A stretch of 61,863 nt of DNA from Ornithomonoglobus_A sp045612845 (GCA_045612845.1 JAZKZV010000007.1:1-61863); one strand, 5' to 3'; positions 16,614-27,307 are shown, counted from the first letter of the stretch. Notes: generated from the sequence alone by a model not told the origin. Translations and numbers: made by a program.

Positions 16614-17354
16614 ATGTGTAGGCATTTTAATCATAAAAAATAATATTTCTAAAAAACACAGTAATATTAAGTATTTAATTTATTGAGCGTAAATGTTATA
16701 ATAACTATATAAAAGTTTTATTTTTTGCACATTTTTTGTTTTTTTTGGTAATTTGCACAAAAAAAAACGCAAAATTTGTGCACTAATTCAAGTATATGGA
16801 AAGACTAAAATGCAACATCGTAAAAATTCCCAAAAACCACTATATATGGTGGTTTTTAGATGTTTTTAGAAAAAAAAATACAAGCACAAAAACAAAAACG
16901 GAATATAGTGCAAAAAAAACGGAAGATAGTATATTGTGCGTTTTGTAAAAATCTTGTAAAATAAGAATACATAGAGGATATATATCACAAAAAGCATTTT
17001 TTATAAAACCGTGCTTTTTGAGGCTTTTGCCCAAAAACCGCATAATAGCTGGGATTTTTGAGATATATATAACAAAAAATTTGTTAAAAAACAAGTAAAC
17101 AAAAAAAGCAAAAAATCAAACTTAAAGACAATTTTTGAGCAAAAAAGAACACAAAAACTTGCAAATATTACACAAAAAATATTTTATATAATATTTTAGA
17201 ATAGTATTTGGTGATTTTTACTAATTTTAAGAAAAGAGTAAAAACAGAACGTAGACTGCGCTCTATACCAAATGTTATAATATTGTTTAATGTGTTAAAT
17301 AATTATTTATTTTATATACAAAATATAGTAATCAAAGCAGAGGGAGAGAAGACT
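16614..17354. other. AT-rich intergenic region before the surface-protein block
   Basis: About 740 bases with no convincing gene. Two inverted repeats stand out: TGCACAAA/TTTGTGCA (16754-16761 with 16775-16782), and AAAAACCAC/GTGGTTTTT (16832-16840 with 16849-16857), which could stop transcription from either side. A-rich tracts fill the rest. The promoter of the 17355 gene should lie here, but I could not place a -35/-10 pair with confidence. A frame opening at 17208 upstream of the surface-protein start lacks a ribosome binding site. Confidence 0.5.
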
Positions 17355-20300
17355 ATGAAGAAAAAATTGGCATTATTATTAGCAACAGTGATGGCGGCAA
17401 CACCGCTCTCAGCGTTAAATGTCAGCGTAGGAGCGGCGGAGGAACCAGATATCTATGCCGACGTTTACGGAATAGAAGTTGAATTTGGTGATGTGCCGGA
17501 GGATGCTGATATTGCAGACCTTACACTTACAAAGGTCGATGGCGAGGAAAATGTTGCGGTAACATGGGCATCGAGTGGCACAAAAAGAACTATCAAGACA
17601 GTTGATGGCAGTGCCCTTGAGGTTGACGAGCCTTACAGACTGTCATTTGGTACAACCGAAAGAGAATTTATGATAAAAACAATTTTCTTTGAGGACTTTA
17701 ATGACACATCTGTATTTGCAACTCAGGACGTTTTGGATACTACACCATTCGAGTACACAAACAGCTATGGTGATATCGAAGTATCCTACGGTACAAAGGG
17801 TGCGTTCATAAAAGACGGTAAGGTGTGGGTAACAGACGGTGCGCTTACCATCAGTAATCTTGATACGTTTGATGATTTAACAAACACAACCCTTATGGCA
17901 GATGTGGCGGGCTATGCGAAGTATTATAAGCAAGGAACAGCTTGGAGACGTTTGCCGAGTTCAGTATCGGTTCGTATGTTATCACGTGCACAGGATGCAA
18001 ATGCCGGTGCAAGCGGAGTACAGTTTAACCAGGAAAACTTCGAGCTGGTATCGGTACAGGATGGTGGAGCAGTTGCAGAGATAGCAAACACTCTTGCAAC
18101 ATATCCTAACGATGAGAACTATGACTTTGGTCAGATTGCAGAGCTGACAGGCTCTGCGAGAACACAAATCGTCAACAAGGATACTGATATAACAGGTACA
18201 GATTCAGCGGCATCGGATGAGCGAGCAGTTGCATTAAGAACAAACAAAAAATCAATAACTGCTTTTGCAGACACAGCATCAACAACATATTCAGATGACT
18301 CTGTTTCTGATGTTGCAGGTAATTATGTTCTTGGTTTAACTTTTTCAGGTCGTGGTATAGCAGTGCTTGATAATGTAAAAATTACTGCATACACAGAAGA
18401 TGTTGAAGATATTACAGGCGAGCTTGAACCTGTTTCTCTCGAAAACGACAATTACGAAAAGCTCGTTCTTACATTCAACAAAAGATTAAGAGATTTAGCT
18501 CCGTCAGCATTTGAAACACTTCAAGTACTAAAAGACGGAGTTGACATAACAGCTACAACAACAATTGCAGTAGACACAGAGGACGACACAAAATTAAATA
18601 TCACACCTGCCGCTTACAGTGCGGGATATACATACACAGTAGTTGTACCTGAGGGATTTGGTATAGGCTCACTTTTAGCAACACAGGAGTATACACCGTC
18701 AGTAAACGTAGAGGCAACACCAATTGCGGTACAAAACTTCGAATTCAAACCATCGGGAATTGAAATCACATTCGATACTGACCTTACAGATATAACAGAC
18801 GATGCAGACCTTGCCTCGGTAAGTGTACAAATCGGCGATGCAAACTGCGAAAACTTTGCAGCAGATGCGGGCGCAACTGTTACAAAGGATGGCACAACAC
18901 TTACAATAGTGCCATCAACATACGCAGTTAACCGCTCATATAAAGTAGTAATTCCGCAAGGCTTTGGTGATACAATTACACAACTTACACAAGAGTACGA
19001 ACACACACAGTTATTCGAAAGAATTCCTGTGGAGGTAAAGAAAATATATGGTAACGCTCAGCGAATTGACGTTGAATTAACATCACCTATTGATAAGGAT
19101 GACCCAACACTTAATTTAGATAATATTAAAATCTGCGAAATTGTAGACGGTGTAACAGGAGCTCCTGAGACAATTGCTCCGTCAATCACAACAGAGGGTA
19201 ATATCCATATCCAATTCCCTGCAATGGAACTGGATAAGATATACGAGGTATATATTCCGTCAACTGTGGGTACAGAAACAGTAGGTCTTGCACATAGCAT
19301 AAGAAAGAAGTTTACACAAACAACCATAGCGTTCGAAAACTACGAAAATGACGGTCAGTCATTCGGTGCGGTTGGTGCAGCATTTACAAAATCACCAGAC
19401 CCTGACGGAAATGATTATGCAGGCTACACTCAACCCGATTACTGGAATACATTGGTTAAAATATCAAATGACGAAATAGACAAAACCGAAAACTATACAA
19501 TGGAATTTGATTATCAGGTATTCTTCCGTGCAGAGTTGCTTACAGGTAATACTGCAAACGCCTATGGTAATGAATACAACAAAGCAACCCGAAGTGCACA
19601 GACTTTCTACTTCAACAAACAGGGCGGACACAATCCGCAGTATCAACAATGTCCGGGCGATTATGTTTCGATGACATTCAGAGAAGATGGCTCGGCATTC
19701 GGAAGTAAGTGCTCAGAGGAGGCAAAGGGTACAGTGGGTTCAAACTCACTTGCGAAAGTTACATATACAAACACACGTAATGGTGATGCTGTAAAACGTG
19801 GCGACTCGTTCCACGTATATAGCTTAGGCGAACCTTTTGATAACGAAATAACATTCAGAACCACTTCGGGCGAAACCGTATCAACATGTCAGAGAGCACC
19901 ACAGCCATCACGTCTTATAAGAATTATAAAGACAGGTGCACACTTTACAATATATCGTGAAGACGAAAACGGTCAGATGGCACTTATTCGTGATGTTGAT
20001 TCACCATATTTAAAAGCAAAAACAGGCCACGTAGAAGTTGGTGGCGACGGTATCGAAATTCTATCGTTTGATAATATCCGCTTTAGCGTAGTTAAGTTTA
20101 TAGAAGAAACAGAAGTTGGAGCGTCAGACCTTGTAATAACAACACCGGGAGATATAAGCACACAAACTACAATACATGGTACATACACAATCAAAAACGC
20201 TACAAATTCGGATAAAGATATATGTGCAGTTGTAGTAGGCTACAATGCAGACGGTTCAATGCTTTGTGCCGACCTTGATGCGACAACATCTATTGCTCCG

Positions 20301-20429
20301 GGTGAGGAAATACCTCTTGACTTTGATTTAATCAACTTAACAGGTACAACAAGCATAAAACTTTTCTTGTGGGATAACCTCACAAACAAAGCACTAAGCG
20401 GTGTATTTGACTTTCCAATAGCACCGTAA
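17355..20429 (+). CDS. Secreted multidomain protein with SbsA/Big-like Ig domains
   Basis: 1024 aa from the ATG at 17355, behind AGGGAGAG; this start gives a clean signal peptide (1-25). The first module (from about residue 33, motif IYADVYGIEVEF) is the same one that is tandemly repeated in the next gene. It is followed by a beta-sandwich-like region. Then come at least two bacterial Ig-like domains ending in VVVPEGFG or VVIPQGFG, as in SbsA-type S-layer proteins. A laminin-G-like region follows at about 660-900, and last the shared C-terminal module with KLFLWDNLT. No catalytic motif. Probably a binding or structural surface protein. First gene of the 22-kb block. Confidence 0.75.
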   Translation: MKKKLALLLATVMAATPLSALNVSVGAAEEPDIYADVYGIEVEFGDVPEDADIADLTLTKVDGEENVAVTWASSGTKRTIKTVDGSALEVDEPYRLSFGTTEREFMIKTIFFEDFNDTSVFATQDVLDTTPFEYTNSYGDIEVSYGTKGAFIKDGKVWVTDGALTISNLDTFDDLTNTTLMADVAGYAKYYKQGTAWRRLPSSVSVRMLSRAQDANAGASGVQFNQENFELVSVQDGGAVAEIANTLATYPNDENYDFGQIAELTGSARTQIVNKDTDITGTDSAASDERAVALRTNKKSITAFADTASTTYSDDSVSDVAGNYVLGLTFSGRGIAVLDNVKITAYTEDVEDITGELEPVSLENDNYEKLVLTFNKRLRDLAPSAFETLQVLKDGVDITATTTIAVDTEDDTKLNITPAAYSAGYTYTVVVPEGFGIGSLLATQEYTPSVNVEATPIAVQNFEFKPSGIEITFDTDLTDITDDADLASVSVQIGDANCENFAADAGATVTKDGTTLTIVPSTYAVNRSYKVVIPQGFGDTITQLTQEYEHTQLFERIPVEVKKIYGNAQRIDVELTSPIDKDDPTLNLDNIKICEIVDGVTGAPETIAPSITTEGNIHIQFPAMELDKIYEVYIPSTVGTETVGLAHSIRKKFTQTTIAFENYENDGQSFGAVGAAFTKSPDPDGNDYAGYTQPDYWNTLVKISNDEIDKTENYTMEFDYQVFFRAELLTGNTANAYGNEYNKATRSAQTFYFNKQGGHNPQYQQCPGDYVSMTFREDGSAFGSKCSEEAKGTVGSNSLAKVTYTNTRNGDAVKRGDSFHVYSLGEPFDNEITFRTTSGETVSTCQRAPQPSRLIRIIKTGAHFTIYREDENGQMALIRDVDSPYLKAKTGHVEVGGDGIEILSFDNIRFSVVKFIEETEVGASDLVITTPGDISTQTTIHGTYTIKNATNSDKDICAVVVGYNADGSMLCADLDATTSIAPGEEIPLDFDLINLTGTTSIKLFLWDNLTNKALSGVFDFPIAP

Positions 20430-20655
20430 CAAATGTAAATAACCGCAAGGCTTAAAGCTTCACACCCTTTGGGCATTGCGTGAATTTAAAAAAGTGCAAT
20501 CTTGTGTGCGCCCCATCCCTTTCCCTCAAGGGCGCACACCAAATGCATTATAATAAGTAGAAAGTGTGTTATTCTCTCAAACACACCAAAAATAAAAAAT
20601 GTGTGCCAATGTTCTCTCTAAGGCACACACAAAAAAAAGAAAAGGAGCGAAAAAA
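20430..20655 (+). promoter_or_regulatory. Intercistronic region with three related hairpins
   Basis: Three stem-loops in a row. GTGTGCGCCC/GGGCGCACAC is at 20504-20513 with 20530-20539. GTGTGTT/AACACAC is at 20564-20570 with 20580-20586. GTGTGCC/GGCACAC is at 20601-20607 with 20622-20628. The last two loops share TTCTCTC. Because all arms are GTGTG or CACAC they could also pair with each other. None has a U-run. Possible roles are RNA processing, stabilisation or attenuation between the two giant genes. Confidence 0.5.
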
Positions 20656-23600
20656 ATGAAAAACTTCAAAAAGAGATTTCTTTCTTCTGTAGTAGCTTTA
20701 GCAATGATTCTTTCATCATTCACATTCACAGCTATGGCAGAGGCAGTAGAAATTACAAATGATATGATTTATGCCGATAAATATGGTATAGAAATTTCAT
20801 TTACCGAAGTGCCATCAGCCGATGATTATGAAATCGCGGTAAAAGACTCTTTGGGTAACATAGTTGAAACAAGTGATGTAACAGCAGACGAAGAAAATAA
20901 ACTTCTTAATGTTCACTTTATAACTCCTATAACAGCGGGCGAAACTTATACCGTTAAAATAAACGACACTTATAAAGACATCACAGTTACAGAAGCAGTT
21001 TACGAAGATTTTGAAGATGCAGCATTTGATGGATTCTCAAATGTAGGTACTGATACTGCTAAGGTTAAAAGTGGTGCAACAAATGTAGAATATTCAACTA
21101 CTGCCGGTAGAGTATTTGCAACAGAGGATGAAATATTTAACGCATCTGAAAATGACAGAAAGATGGTTATTATCGGTGATTCAGGTTCAGCATCACATAT
21201 AAGAGCAACAGGTCTTGGCGGTGTAACAAATGCCTTAACAGAGCGTTTTACATATTCTATGGAAATACAACGCTATAAAAAAGCAGGCGAAAACGACTAC
21301 GCATATGCATATATGTGGGTTGGCGGAAACAGCCCTGCAACCAAGTCAAGAGCATTTTCGTTTGCCGGCGGAAAATCAAGACTTTCAGCAACAACCTATA
21401 CAGAAAAGGTAGAAGCAACAGAAGATTCTAAGGGCTGGCCATCTATGAACTTCGGAACAAGTGATTCCGAAACAGAATATGGTTACTCTGTAACGTCACC
21501 ATTAAAATATGGTAACATTCAGGATTTTGATTCAACAACCGGTAAGTATACCACAGATGACGAAGCAACAGTTGCCGGTGCACCTGCAACACACGCAATC
21601 AGAGTGGTTGATACAAAGTTTGCCGGTTACGTTGGTAACGACGAGGGAATGACATTCACAGGCACACTTGCAGAGCCGGCGGTAAACCTTGACGAAACAA
21701 CATACAACAGAAAACAATTTGGTATTCTTGCAAGTTATTGCGGAAAATCTCTCCTTGTAGTTGATGATATTACAGTAACAAAATGTACAGTTGAAAACTC
21801 AGCAGGCGATATTTTCATAACAGAACCTGCAACTTTTACAAAAGAAGATGTTTATGCCGACCTTTACGGTGTACAAATTCAGTTTGAATCGCATCCTATG
21901 CTTTCTCAGAGAGAAAATGTTATGGTAACAACTCTTGTAGGTGATGAAGTTCAAGCAGAGCCTGTATACGATGCAGATAACAAGATTTTGAACGTTCATT
22001 TTGCAGCACCAATTACAGCAGGCGAATACTACAACCTTGATGTAGATGGTGAAAAGGTAACATTTAAGGTAAAGAAAATATTAAACATTGACTTTGAAGG
22101 CTCAGAGTTTGATGGTTTTAATACCACAGGAGAAGATGCAAACAAAGATGTTACAACAAGTGGTTTGAAATTTACTGCAACAGCAGGTAAAACAACAACT
22201 GCAAATTGTGTAGATGGCGGTGTGTTTGTAACAGACAGTGCAGACTTTAATGCATCTGCAACAGACCGTAAGCTTGTTTTGTTTGGTCATCAAAAGACAT
22301 TTAAGTCAAATGGTATCCCAAGTGGAATGACAATGGGTGCAGATGATAGCCGCTTTACATACTATCTTGAAACACAACGTTATAAGTTGGGCACCTACTC
22401 AATGGACAGAGCATTTATGTTCCTTGGTGCAAACAATATATATAACGGAACAAAGGCATTTGTTTTGGGTGCAGGTAATAAATCAAGACTTTCTGCATCA
22501 ACAGCAACTGCAGTTGATGGCTGGCCAAAGAACGATGTTTCGTTTACAGAGGCCGACAAGAACGGAAATCCATATTACGGTACTACGTTAACTACAACAG
22601 CAACAACCGGAAAACTTACAGATTTTGAGAATTTTACAACAGGCGAATATACATCTGCAAATCCTGTAGCAGGAAAGGTAAATCACTCAATCAGAGTTGT
22701 AGACAGAAAGTTCAGTGGTTATGCAGGCGTTGGTAACGATTTACAATTCACAGGTACATTTGATGAGCCTGAAACAGATGATGTACCAACATTTGGTGTA
22801 GTTGGTGCATATGCTGCAACGGATATGACAGTAATCGATAATATGATGATTACAATATCAGAAGTAATTGACTTTATCGACAATGCAGAAGTTATAAAGT
22901 ACTATGCAGATATGTATGGTCTTGACGTAGTATTCAACGCTCCTCTTTCGCTTGAACAACAAGAAACAGAGGTGGAATTTACTACTGCAACAGGCGCTGC
23001 TGTTGAATTTGAAAAAGAATATGACGCGGATAACCAAATAGTTCGACTTATCTTTGATGAGCCAATCGAAAGAGACACACCATATATCTTCGAAATGGGC
23101 GATGTAAAGAGAATTATAACAGTAGAAACAGTCTTTGAAGATGACTTTAACGATCTTAAAAAGACAGATGGCACAAATCCAACACTTGAAGATAGTGCTT
23201 CATTTAGAAACAAATACTATGCAAGCGGCGACTTCGTTGCACAGTTCTTTGCACATAGTGTAGGAACCAGTATGTGGACAGCAGATGCAAAATATGGTGC
23301 ATCACAAGCTGATAAAAAGGTTGTTGTAAGCGGTGGCGACTATGGCGCAATGGCTTGGATCGAAAATGTACCAAAGGATTCAACAGTAACCGCTAAGCTT
23401 GACAGATATGCTCCAAGCGGCTGGACATTTATTCAGATGACCAAAACAGATGCAGGCGTTAAGGATAAAGGTATTGCAACAACTATTGAATCGGGCTTAG
23501 TAAGATTTGCTCCTCAAAACGCAACATCAGTTGACCCTAACAATACAATAACAGCAAATACAGGTGCAGCCGGAAAAATCGATGCAGAGGGCACATTTAC

Positions 23601-26600
23601 ACAACCAACATATCATCCGCACGTAGCACAAAGATCATATGCATCAGAGGGCGAAGTTGTTGATATGATGGCAGGCTTTGTTGCAGACGGTAATGCAACT
23701 CCTGAATATCAGGGAACAATAGACATTTCAGACAGTGCTGATGTAGTTAACCCAAGCACAGGTAAAAATTCATTTAACAAATATGTTCTTACAGGTGAAA
23801 CAACAAAGGTTGGTTTTGCAACACATACAACAGCAGCGAACCTTGTTGTTAATGATGTTATTATTACAACATCAAGAGACGATGCGTATGTAGCAGATGC
23901 AACATTTACAAATGATGATATCTATGTTGACCTTTACGGTGCACAAATTCAGCTTGATGCACCTCCATCACTTTCACAAAGAGAAAATACAGTTGTAACA
24001 AATCTTAAAGGTGAAGAGGTTGAACTAAAAACTTCATATGATGAAACAAATAAGATTTTCAACATCCACTTTGCACAACCAATTCAACCGGATACATTCT
24101 ATAATATTAATGTAGACGGTCAAAAGGCAGCATTTAAAGTAGAATATGTTCTAAATGAAGGTTTCGACGGCGCTGCATTTGACGGTTTCAACACATTCAA
24201 TGCAGACAAAGCCACAATAACAAAGCAATCTAATGGTCAGACGTTTGCGGTATCAAAGGGTGGTATCTTTGTAACAGACAGTGCAGACTTTAATGCATCA
24301 CAAACAGACCGTAAGCTTGTAATCAGCGGAAGCTATGCTAACAAGAAGAGTTTCAGAACATATCAGGGTCTTGACGGTATCACAATGGGTGAGGACAATA
24401 GCCGCTTCACATACTATGCAGAAGTGCAACGTTATAAGAAAAACGACACATCATTGTCATACGCACATATGTTGGTTGGTAGTACTGACATTTTCTATGG
24501 TGCAAAGGCATTTGTAGTAGGCGAAAAAGCATCAAGACTATCTGCATCAACAGGAAATAGCACTACAATACCAGGATGGCCTACAACAGATATGACGTTT
24601 GCTACTGCATCAAAAGATGGAGTACCATTTAATGGTACAACATTAAATACATCACTAACAGCACTAAACGGTACAATAACAGGCTATGTTGAAGAAACAG
24701 GCGAATATACATCTGCAACAAAAGCAACTCCTGTAAACCACTCAATCAGAGTTGTAGACAGAAAGTTCAGTGGTTATGCAGGTATTGGTAATGACCTTCA
24801 ATTCACAGGCACATTTGCAGAGCCTGTAAGTGATAGAACAGGCACAGAGAAGACTCTTGGCTTTGGAACATCATACGAGGGTGCAACACTTGTAGTAGAT
24901 AATATGCGTGTTACAAAGTGTACGGTAGTAGAACCTGTTGCTGATGCAACATTTACAAATGATGATATTTATGCAGACCTTTACGGTGCACAAATTCAGC
25001 TAGATACTCCTGCATCGCTTGAACAACAGTCAAATACAGTTGTAACTACACTAAGAGGTGCAAAGGTTGAAGCAACAACAAAGTTTGATGCAGAGAACAA
25101 GATTTTGAATGTTCACTTTGCAGAGCCAATTTCGGCAAACACAAGCTATGTTCTTGATGTAAACGGTCAAAAGGCGGCATTCAAGGTAGAATACGTTCTT
25201 AATGAAGATTTTGAAGGTGCTGCATTTGACGGACTTAACACAACAACTGCAACATCTACAACATCAATTACATCTAACGGAATCAAGTATGATGTAACGG
25301 CAGGTACAGTAACAGACCAGGCAGGTGGTGTGTTTATAACAGACAGTGCAGACTTTAACGCATCTGCAACAGACCGTAAGATAGCAGTATTCGGATTCCA
25401 GAAGACAATTAAAACATCAGGAAGCCTTGGTGATTCACTAATGCTAAATGATGACAGCCGCTTTACATACTATCTTGAAACACAACGTTATAAGTTGGAT
25501 TCTAACTCAGTTGATGATGTATACATGTTCCTTGGTGCAAACAATATGTATAATGGTGCAAAGGCATTTGCAATACAAACAAACAAATCAAAGCTTTCTG
25601 CAACAACAGGTCCAAATACTTCCGTAGAGGGCTGGCCCGGCACAAGCTTTAGCACATCTTCTTCAAATATAGGCGGAGCCACATTAACAGCTCCAAATTA
25701 TAATAGCGGAACAGTAACAGGTTTTGATTTCACAACAAGTACATATACATCTGCAACAAAAGCAACACCTGTTAATCATGCAATCAGACAGGTAGACAGA
25801 AAGTTCAGTGGTTATGCAGGCGTTGGTAACGATTTACAGTTTACAGGCACATTTGCAGAACCAATAGCAAATACAGTAGCAACACTTGGTATTGTAACAT
25901 CATGGGCAGGCAAGGCAATGGTAGTAATCGACGATATGCGTGTTACAAAGTGTAGTGTTGAAAGCTACGAGGATGTAGGCCCACAGGTAATCGCAGTAGA
26001 AAGCATCACAGCTGACAAGAATGCAATCTACGTTGAATTTGATGCAGACGTATTCGAAGAAGGCGACAACTTCTCACAAATCAAGGTTATGAGCAACGGT
26101 GATGAGGTAGATTACGAAATAACAGTAGACGGCAAGATTGCAACAATCGTTCCTGATGGCGGAGTTAAGTCAGGCACAAAGTACACAGTAATTGTTCCTG
26201 AGGGATTTGCACCAAGTTCAGTTGCTACAACAGAAGAAGAATTTACAAAGACATTCAGACTTACTGTATATGCAGACGAAAACTTTGCAGATACTGACCT
26301 TAAAGTTGAAGTATCAGACAATGCAATGTTTGATAACGGCAGACTTGTACTAAGAGATGCTACACTTTCTATTCCGTCAGTTGCAGCTGCAACAGACTAT
26401 GTTGTAGAATTTGATGCACAAATCTATTCAGCAGCTATTAACAAGGCTAATGAAGAACTTCTTGAAAATGATACACTTGACTATCCTGTAAATGCAGACT
26501 ATTATAAGTCAGTACCAAGCATCAATATGTGGTACAATGCAGACTCAGAAAACAAGGGTGGCTATAACTGGTTTATTAATGAACAACAAGTTAAGTCGCA

Positions 26601-27264
26601 GTTTGTAGATGCAGACGGTCAGGTAACAACATACGAAACTGTAAGCACAACACCGCTTACATTCGGTGATGCATTCTATATTGAAGAAGACTACAACGAT
26701 TTCGTTAAAGAAGGTATAAACTTCTTCAACTCTCACAGTTTTGAAGATCTGGAACTATGGATGTGGTCAGGTTCAAAGTCAACTACAAGACCAACACCTG
26801 ATGTATATTCAGTTAAGGTAAACAAGACAGGTAAAGCCGCAGGTTACTACGTAGACGGCGAGCTTGTAAGCGCTATTGCAGGCGACGAAAACAACGCAGC
26901 AACAGCATCAGGCGTATTTGGTATTACAGTATCAGACGATGAGTTTGTTGTAATTGATAACCTGTTTGTATACTGCTACGAAGAGTTCGAAGACATTGCA
27001 GTATCAGTTGACGCTTCTGATGTTACAGTAGAAAACATCAGCGCATCAGAAAAACCGGTAGTAATAGTTGTTGCAGCATATGATAAAGACGGCGCAATGG
27101 TTGATGCGTGGGTTGATCCAAAGACAACATTGTCAGCTGGCGAAACCTACAATGCTCCAACTTCATTGAGCGCAGCATCAGCAGTAACATACAAGGCATT
27201 TGTTTGGGATAACATGACAAACCTAGTGCCATATTGCGTACCTGGTCAATATAACGTACAATAA
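20656..27264 (+). CDS. Giant secreted protein with five tandem modules
   Basis: 2202 aa from the ATG at 20656 after AAAGGAG. Signal peptide 1-30. Five modules of about 340-360 residues begin near residues 33, 395, 746, 1084 and 1434. Each opens with a [IY]-Y-[AV]-D-x-Y-G strand and an Ig-like fold, and most continue with FxDGF/AFDGF and a beta-sandwich region carrying ASATDRK, SRFTYYLETQRYK and KFSGYAG. Module 3 is the most diverged. After them come an SbsA-like Ig domain (about 1775-1870), a laminin-G-like region and the C-terminal module with AFVWDNMT. No catalytic residues recognised and no SLH domain, so attachment to the cell is unclear. Probably an adhesin or polysaccharide-binding protein. 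Confidence 0.78.
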   Translation: MKNFKKRFLSSVVALAMILSSFTFTAMAEAVEITNDMIYADKYGIEISFTEVPSADDYEIAVKDSLGNIVETSDVTADEENKLLNVHFITPITAGETYTVKINDTYKDITVTEAVYEDFEDAAFDGFSNVGTDTAKVKSGATNVEYSTTAGRVFATEDEIFNASENDRKMVIIGDSGSASHIRATGLGGVTNALTERFTYSMEIQRYKKAGENDYAYAYMWVGGNSPATKSRAFSFAGGKSRLSATTYTEKVEATEDSKGWPSMNFGTSDSETEYGYSVTSPLKYGNIQDFDSTTGKYTTDDEATVAGAPATHAIRVVDTKFAGYVGNDEGMTFTGTLAEPAVNLDETTYNRKQFGILASYCGKSLLVVDDITVTKCTVENSAGDIFITEPATFTKEDVYADLYGVQIQFESHPMLSQRENVMVTTLVGDEVQAEPVYDADNKILNVHFAAPITAGEYYNLDVDGEKVTFKVKKILNIDFEGSEFDGFNTTGEDANKDVTTSGLKFTATAGKTTTANCVDGGVFVTDSADFNASATDRKLVLFGHQKTFKSNGIPSGMTMGADDSRFTYYLETQRYKLGTYSMDRAFMFLGANNIYNGTKAFVLGAGNKSRLSASTATAVDGWPKNDVSFTEADKNGNPYYGTTLTTTATTGKLTDFENFTTGEYTSANPVAGKVNHSIRVVDRKFSGYAGVGNDLQFTGTFDEPETDDVPTFGVVGAYAATDMTVIDNMMITISEVIDFIDNAEVIKYYADMYGLDVVFNAPLSLEQQETEVEFTTATGAAVEFEKEYDADNQIVRLIFDEPIERDTPYIFEMGDVKRIITVETVFEDDFNDLKKTDGTNPTLEDSASFRNKYYASGDFVAQFFAHSVGTSMWTADAKYGASQADKKVVVSGGDYGAMAWIENVPKDSTVTAKLDRYAPSGWTFIQMTKTDAGVKDKGIATTIESGLVRFAPQNATSVDPNNTITANTGAAGKIDAEGTFTQPTYHPHVAQRSYASEGEVVDMMAGFVADGNATPEYQGTIDISDSADVVNPSTGKNSFNKYVLTGETTKVGFATHTTAANLVVNDVIITTSRDDAYVADATFTNDDIYVDLYGAQIQLDAPPSLSQRENTVVTNLKGEEVELKTSYDETNKIFNIHFAQPIQPDTFYNINVDGQKAAFKVEYVLNEGFDGAAFDGFNTFNADKATITKQSNGQTFAVSKGGIFVTDSADFNASQTDRKLVISGSYANKKSFRTYQGLDGITMGEDNSRFTYYAEVQRYKKNDTSLSYAHMLVGSTDIFYGAKAFVVGEKASRLSASTGNSTTIPGWPTTDMTFATASKDGVPFNGTTLNTSLTALNGTITGYVEETGEYTSATKATPVNHSIRVVDRKFSGYAGIGNDLQFTGTFAEPVSDRTGTEKTLGFGTSYEGATLVVDNMRVTKCTVVEPVADATFTNDDIYADLYGAQIQLDTPASLEQQSNTVVTTLRGAKVEATTKFDAENKILNVHFAEPISANTSYVLDVNGQKAAFKVEYVLNEDFEGAAFDGLNTTTATSTTSITSNGIKYDVTAGTVTDQAGGVFITDSADFNASATDRKIAVFGFQKTIKTSGSLGDSLMLNDDSRFTYYLETQRYKLDSNSVDDVYMFLGANNMYNGAKAFAIQTNKSKLSATTGPNTSVEGWPGTSFSTSSSNIGGATLTAPNYNSGTVTGFDFTTSTYTSATKATPVNHAIRQVDRKFSGYAGVGNDLQFTGTFAEPIANTVATLGIVTSWAGKAMVVIDDMRVTKCSVESYEDVGPQVIAVESITADKNAIYVEFDADVFEEGDNFSQIKVMSNGDEVDYEITVDGKIATIVPDGGVKSGTKYTVIVPEGFAPSSVATTEEEFTKTFRLTVYADENFADTDLKVEVSDNAMFDNGRLVLRDATLSIPSVAAATDYVVEFDAQIYSAAINKANEELLENDTLDYPVNADYYKSVPSINMWYNADSENKGGYNWFINEQQVKSQFVDADGQVTTYETVSTTPLTFGDAFYIEEDYNDFVKEGINFFNSHSFEDLELWMWSGSKSTTRPTPDVYSVKVNKTGKAAGYYVDGELVSAIAGDENNAATASGVFGITVSDDEFVVIDNLFVYCYEEFEDIAVSVDASDVTVENISASEKPVVIVVAAYDKDGAMVDAWVDPKTTLSAGETYNAPTSLSAASAVTYKAFVWDNMTNLVPYCVPGQYNVQ
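20755..25977 (+). repeat. Five tandem ~1.05-kb coding repeats
   Basis: Units start near 20755, 21838, 22893, 23905 and 24955. Stretches are identical at DNA level; for example the 47 bases from 22699 recur from about 25791. Such identity allows copy-number change by recombination. Confidence 0.85.
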
Positions 27265-27283
27265 TCTAAAATTTTAACCCGTA

Positions 27284-27307
27284 CGGGCGGGGCGAAAGCT
27301 CCGCCCG
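27284..27307 (+). other. GC-rich stem-loop with GAAA tetraloop
   Basis: CGGGCGGGGC GAAA GCTCCGCCCG: ten pairs (one G-U) closed by a GNRA loop, 20 bases after the giant gene. There is no U-run, so it more likely protects or shapes the mRNA than terminates it. A weaker hairpin, GGAATGAA/TTCATTCC, follows near 27352-27374. Confidence 0.7.

Noticed and set aside
17159..17192. TTGCAA...TATAAT promoter for the 17355 gene
   Set aside because: The spacer is 22 bases, too long for a normal sigma-A promoter.
20755..25977. CRISPR array
   Set aside because: The repeats are about 1 kb long and coding; there are no short direct repeats with unique spacers and no cas genes in the window.
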